DNA of 5,516 nt from Candidatus Omnitrophota bacterium (lineage in GTDB: Bacteria > Omnitrophota > Omnitrophia > Omnitrophales > Danuiimicrobiaceae), in the NCBI GenBank assembly GCA_016206955.1, contig JACQQO010000025.1:1-5516 (forward strand), in the 5' to 3' direction. The position numbers and the translations under genes are program-made. Positions within the stretch are counted from its first letter, which is position 1. The number at the start of each line of letters is the position of its first letter. Below, piece after piece: positions 4,627 to 5,516 of this stretch. The notes under the pieces are model-generated. The model was not told the DNA's origin and did no database searches. It saw only the letters and a program-made list of their open reading frames with translations.

Positions 4627-5516
4627 GTGAGCGAACTCACGGGCGCACAAATTATGATCGAATGCCTCAAACAGGAAGGCGTGGAGTATGTCTTCGGCCT
4701 TCCCGGCGGGGTGATTCTGCCAACCTTTGATGTGCTCTACGATTCGGGTTTGAAATTGATTCTGGTTCGTCACGAACAAGGCGCCGCGCATATGGCAGAT
4801 GGTTTTGGCCGCGCGACCGGACGCCCGGGTGTTTGCATGGTCACTTCAGGGCCGGCCGCAACGAATACCGTCACCGGCCTTGCCACGGCTTATATGGATT
4901 CAGCGCCCATGGTGTGCATCACAGGTCAAGTGGCGACTCATGCCATCGGAAGCGATGCGTTTCAAGAGGCTGATGTGATCGGAATCACACGTCCGGTGAC
5001 CAAACACAGCTACTTAGTCAAAGACGTGCGGGAACTGGCGCGGGTTGTGAAAGAGGCTTTTTACATCGCTCGGACCGGAAGGCCGGGACCAGTTTTGATT
5101 GATTTTCCGGTGGACGTAAGCCGTGCCAAGTGCAAATTTGAATATCCCAAGCAAGTGGATATTCGCGGTTATAAGCCCGAATCAAAAAAGATTGATCCGG
5201 AGCAAATCGAGAAAGCCGCACAAGCCATCATGGAAAGCAAACGTCCTTGTCTTTATGTCGGCGGCGGCGCGGTTGCTTCGGGTGCGAACAAAGAGCTTTT
5301 CGAATTGGTGGAGAAAACCGGAATTCCAATTACAACGACGGTTTTAGGGTTAGGCGTGTTTCCCGAAACCCATCCTTCTTCTTTGAGAATGCTTGGCATG
5401 CACGGAACAGTGTATGCCAATTACGCAGTTCAAGGATCTGATCTTTTGATTTCTGTGGGCGCGCGTTTCGATGACCGCGTGACCGGCAAAATCGATAAGT
5501 TTGTCCCTCACGCCAA
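4627..5516 (+). CDS. ilvB: Acetolactate synthase (acetohydroxyacid synthase) large subunit, 5' part
   Basis: This is the ThDP- and FAD-dependent enzyme for the first common step of valine, leucine and isoleucine synthesis (pyruvate plus pyruvate or 2-ketobutyrate), in the cytoplasm. The gene runs off the window after 296 complete codons of an expected 550-600. Visible are LTGAQIMIECLKQEGVEYVF, PGG (26-28), catalytic Glu50 in RHEQGAAHMADGFGRATG, the SGPAATN loop (74-80), FQEADVIGITRPVTKHSYLV (112-131), GRPGPVLIDFPVD, LGMHGT and GARFDDRVTGK. The last motifs belong to the FAD-linked central domain and separate AHAS from related ThDP enzymes. GTG 4627 is chosen because of AAAGGA 8 bases upstream and fit to the family N-terminus; ATG 4606 would add seven residues. 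The short gap after the hydrolase-like gene, without a terminator, suggests co-transcription from the promoter at 3713-3741. There is no room for an attenuator leader peptide. An ilvN small subunit would be expected downstream. The motif loops carry unusual residues: Val29, Ala77 and Ala103. Confidence 0.96.
   Translation, partial: MSELTGAQIMIECLKQEGVEYVFGLPGGVILPTFDVLYDSGLKLILVRHEQGAAHMADGFGRATGRPGVCMVTSGPAATNTVTGLATAYMDSAPMVCITGQVATHAIGSDAFQEADVIGITRPVTKHSYLVKDVRELARVVKEAFYIARTGRPGPVLIDFPVDVSRAKCKFEYPKQVDIRGYKPESKKIDPEQIEKAAQAIMESKRPCLYVGGGAVASGANKELFELVEKTGIPITTTVLGLGVFPETHPSSLRMLGMHGTVYANYAVQGSDLLISVGARFDDRVTGKIDKFVPHA

Noticed and set aside
4509..4730. Short + strand frame across the hydrolase/ilvB junction
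   Set aside because: It overlaps the end of one real gene and the conserved start of ilvB in another frame, and its composition is not protein-like.

Overview
This 5.5 kb stretch is bacterial chromosome with all recognisable genes on the + strand. It holds five protein genes: a complete uvrB (28-2034), a KDPG-aldolase-family gene (2100-2741), a standalone N-terminal domain of a glycogen debranching enzyme (2830-3678), an exported alpha/beta-hydrolase-fold protein (3794-4600), and the first half of ilvB, acetolactate synthase large subunit (about 4627 to the window edge). The last few codons of another gene may occupy bases 1-27. No RNA gene, CRISPR array, mobile element or origin was seen.

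The organism looks like a free-living bacterium of moderate GC (judged by eye) with sigma70-type promoters and little use of Shine-Dalgarno sequences. The housekeeping proteins are diverged from the textbook Proteobacteria and Firmicutes versions. The gene mix and the style of the IlvB and debranching-enzyme sequences suggest an uncultivated lineage such as Candidatus Omnitrophota or a related PVC-like or Elusimicrobia-like group. This is an impression from memory, not a search result.

Layout: uvrB starts directly after an upstream stop codon (TAA then ATG), which suggests translational coupling. A near-perfect sigma70 promoter lies 65 bases downstream of uvrB. It overlaps an 11-bp dyad and sits so close to the aldolase ATG that the message would be almost leaderless. 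After the debranching-enzyme domain there is a second strong promoter with an extended -10, framed by a perfect 10-bp inverted repeat. This promoter would drive the hydrolase-like gene and probably ilvB, since only about 26 bases and no visible terminator separate them.

Three of the genes depart from their families in functionally important places. The aldolase keeps the Schiff-base lysine and catalytic glutamate but has changed pocket residues. The debranching-enzyme gene lacks the whole catalytic domain. The exported hydrolase has glycine where the nucleophilic serine should be and no clear catalytic histidine. The two adjacent catalysis-deficient genes and the two dyad-framed promoters are the most interesting parts of the window. 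I see no evidence for a defence system or other complete new system here.
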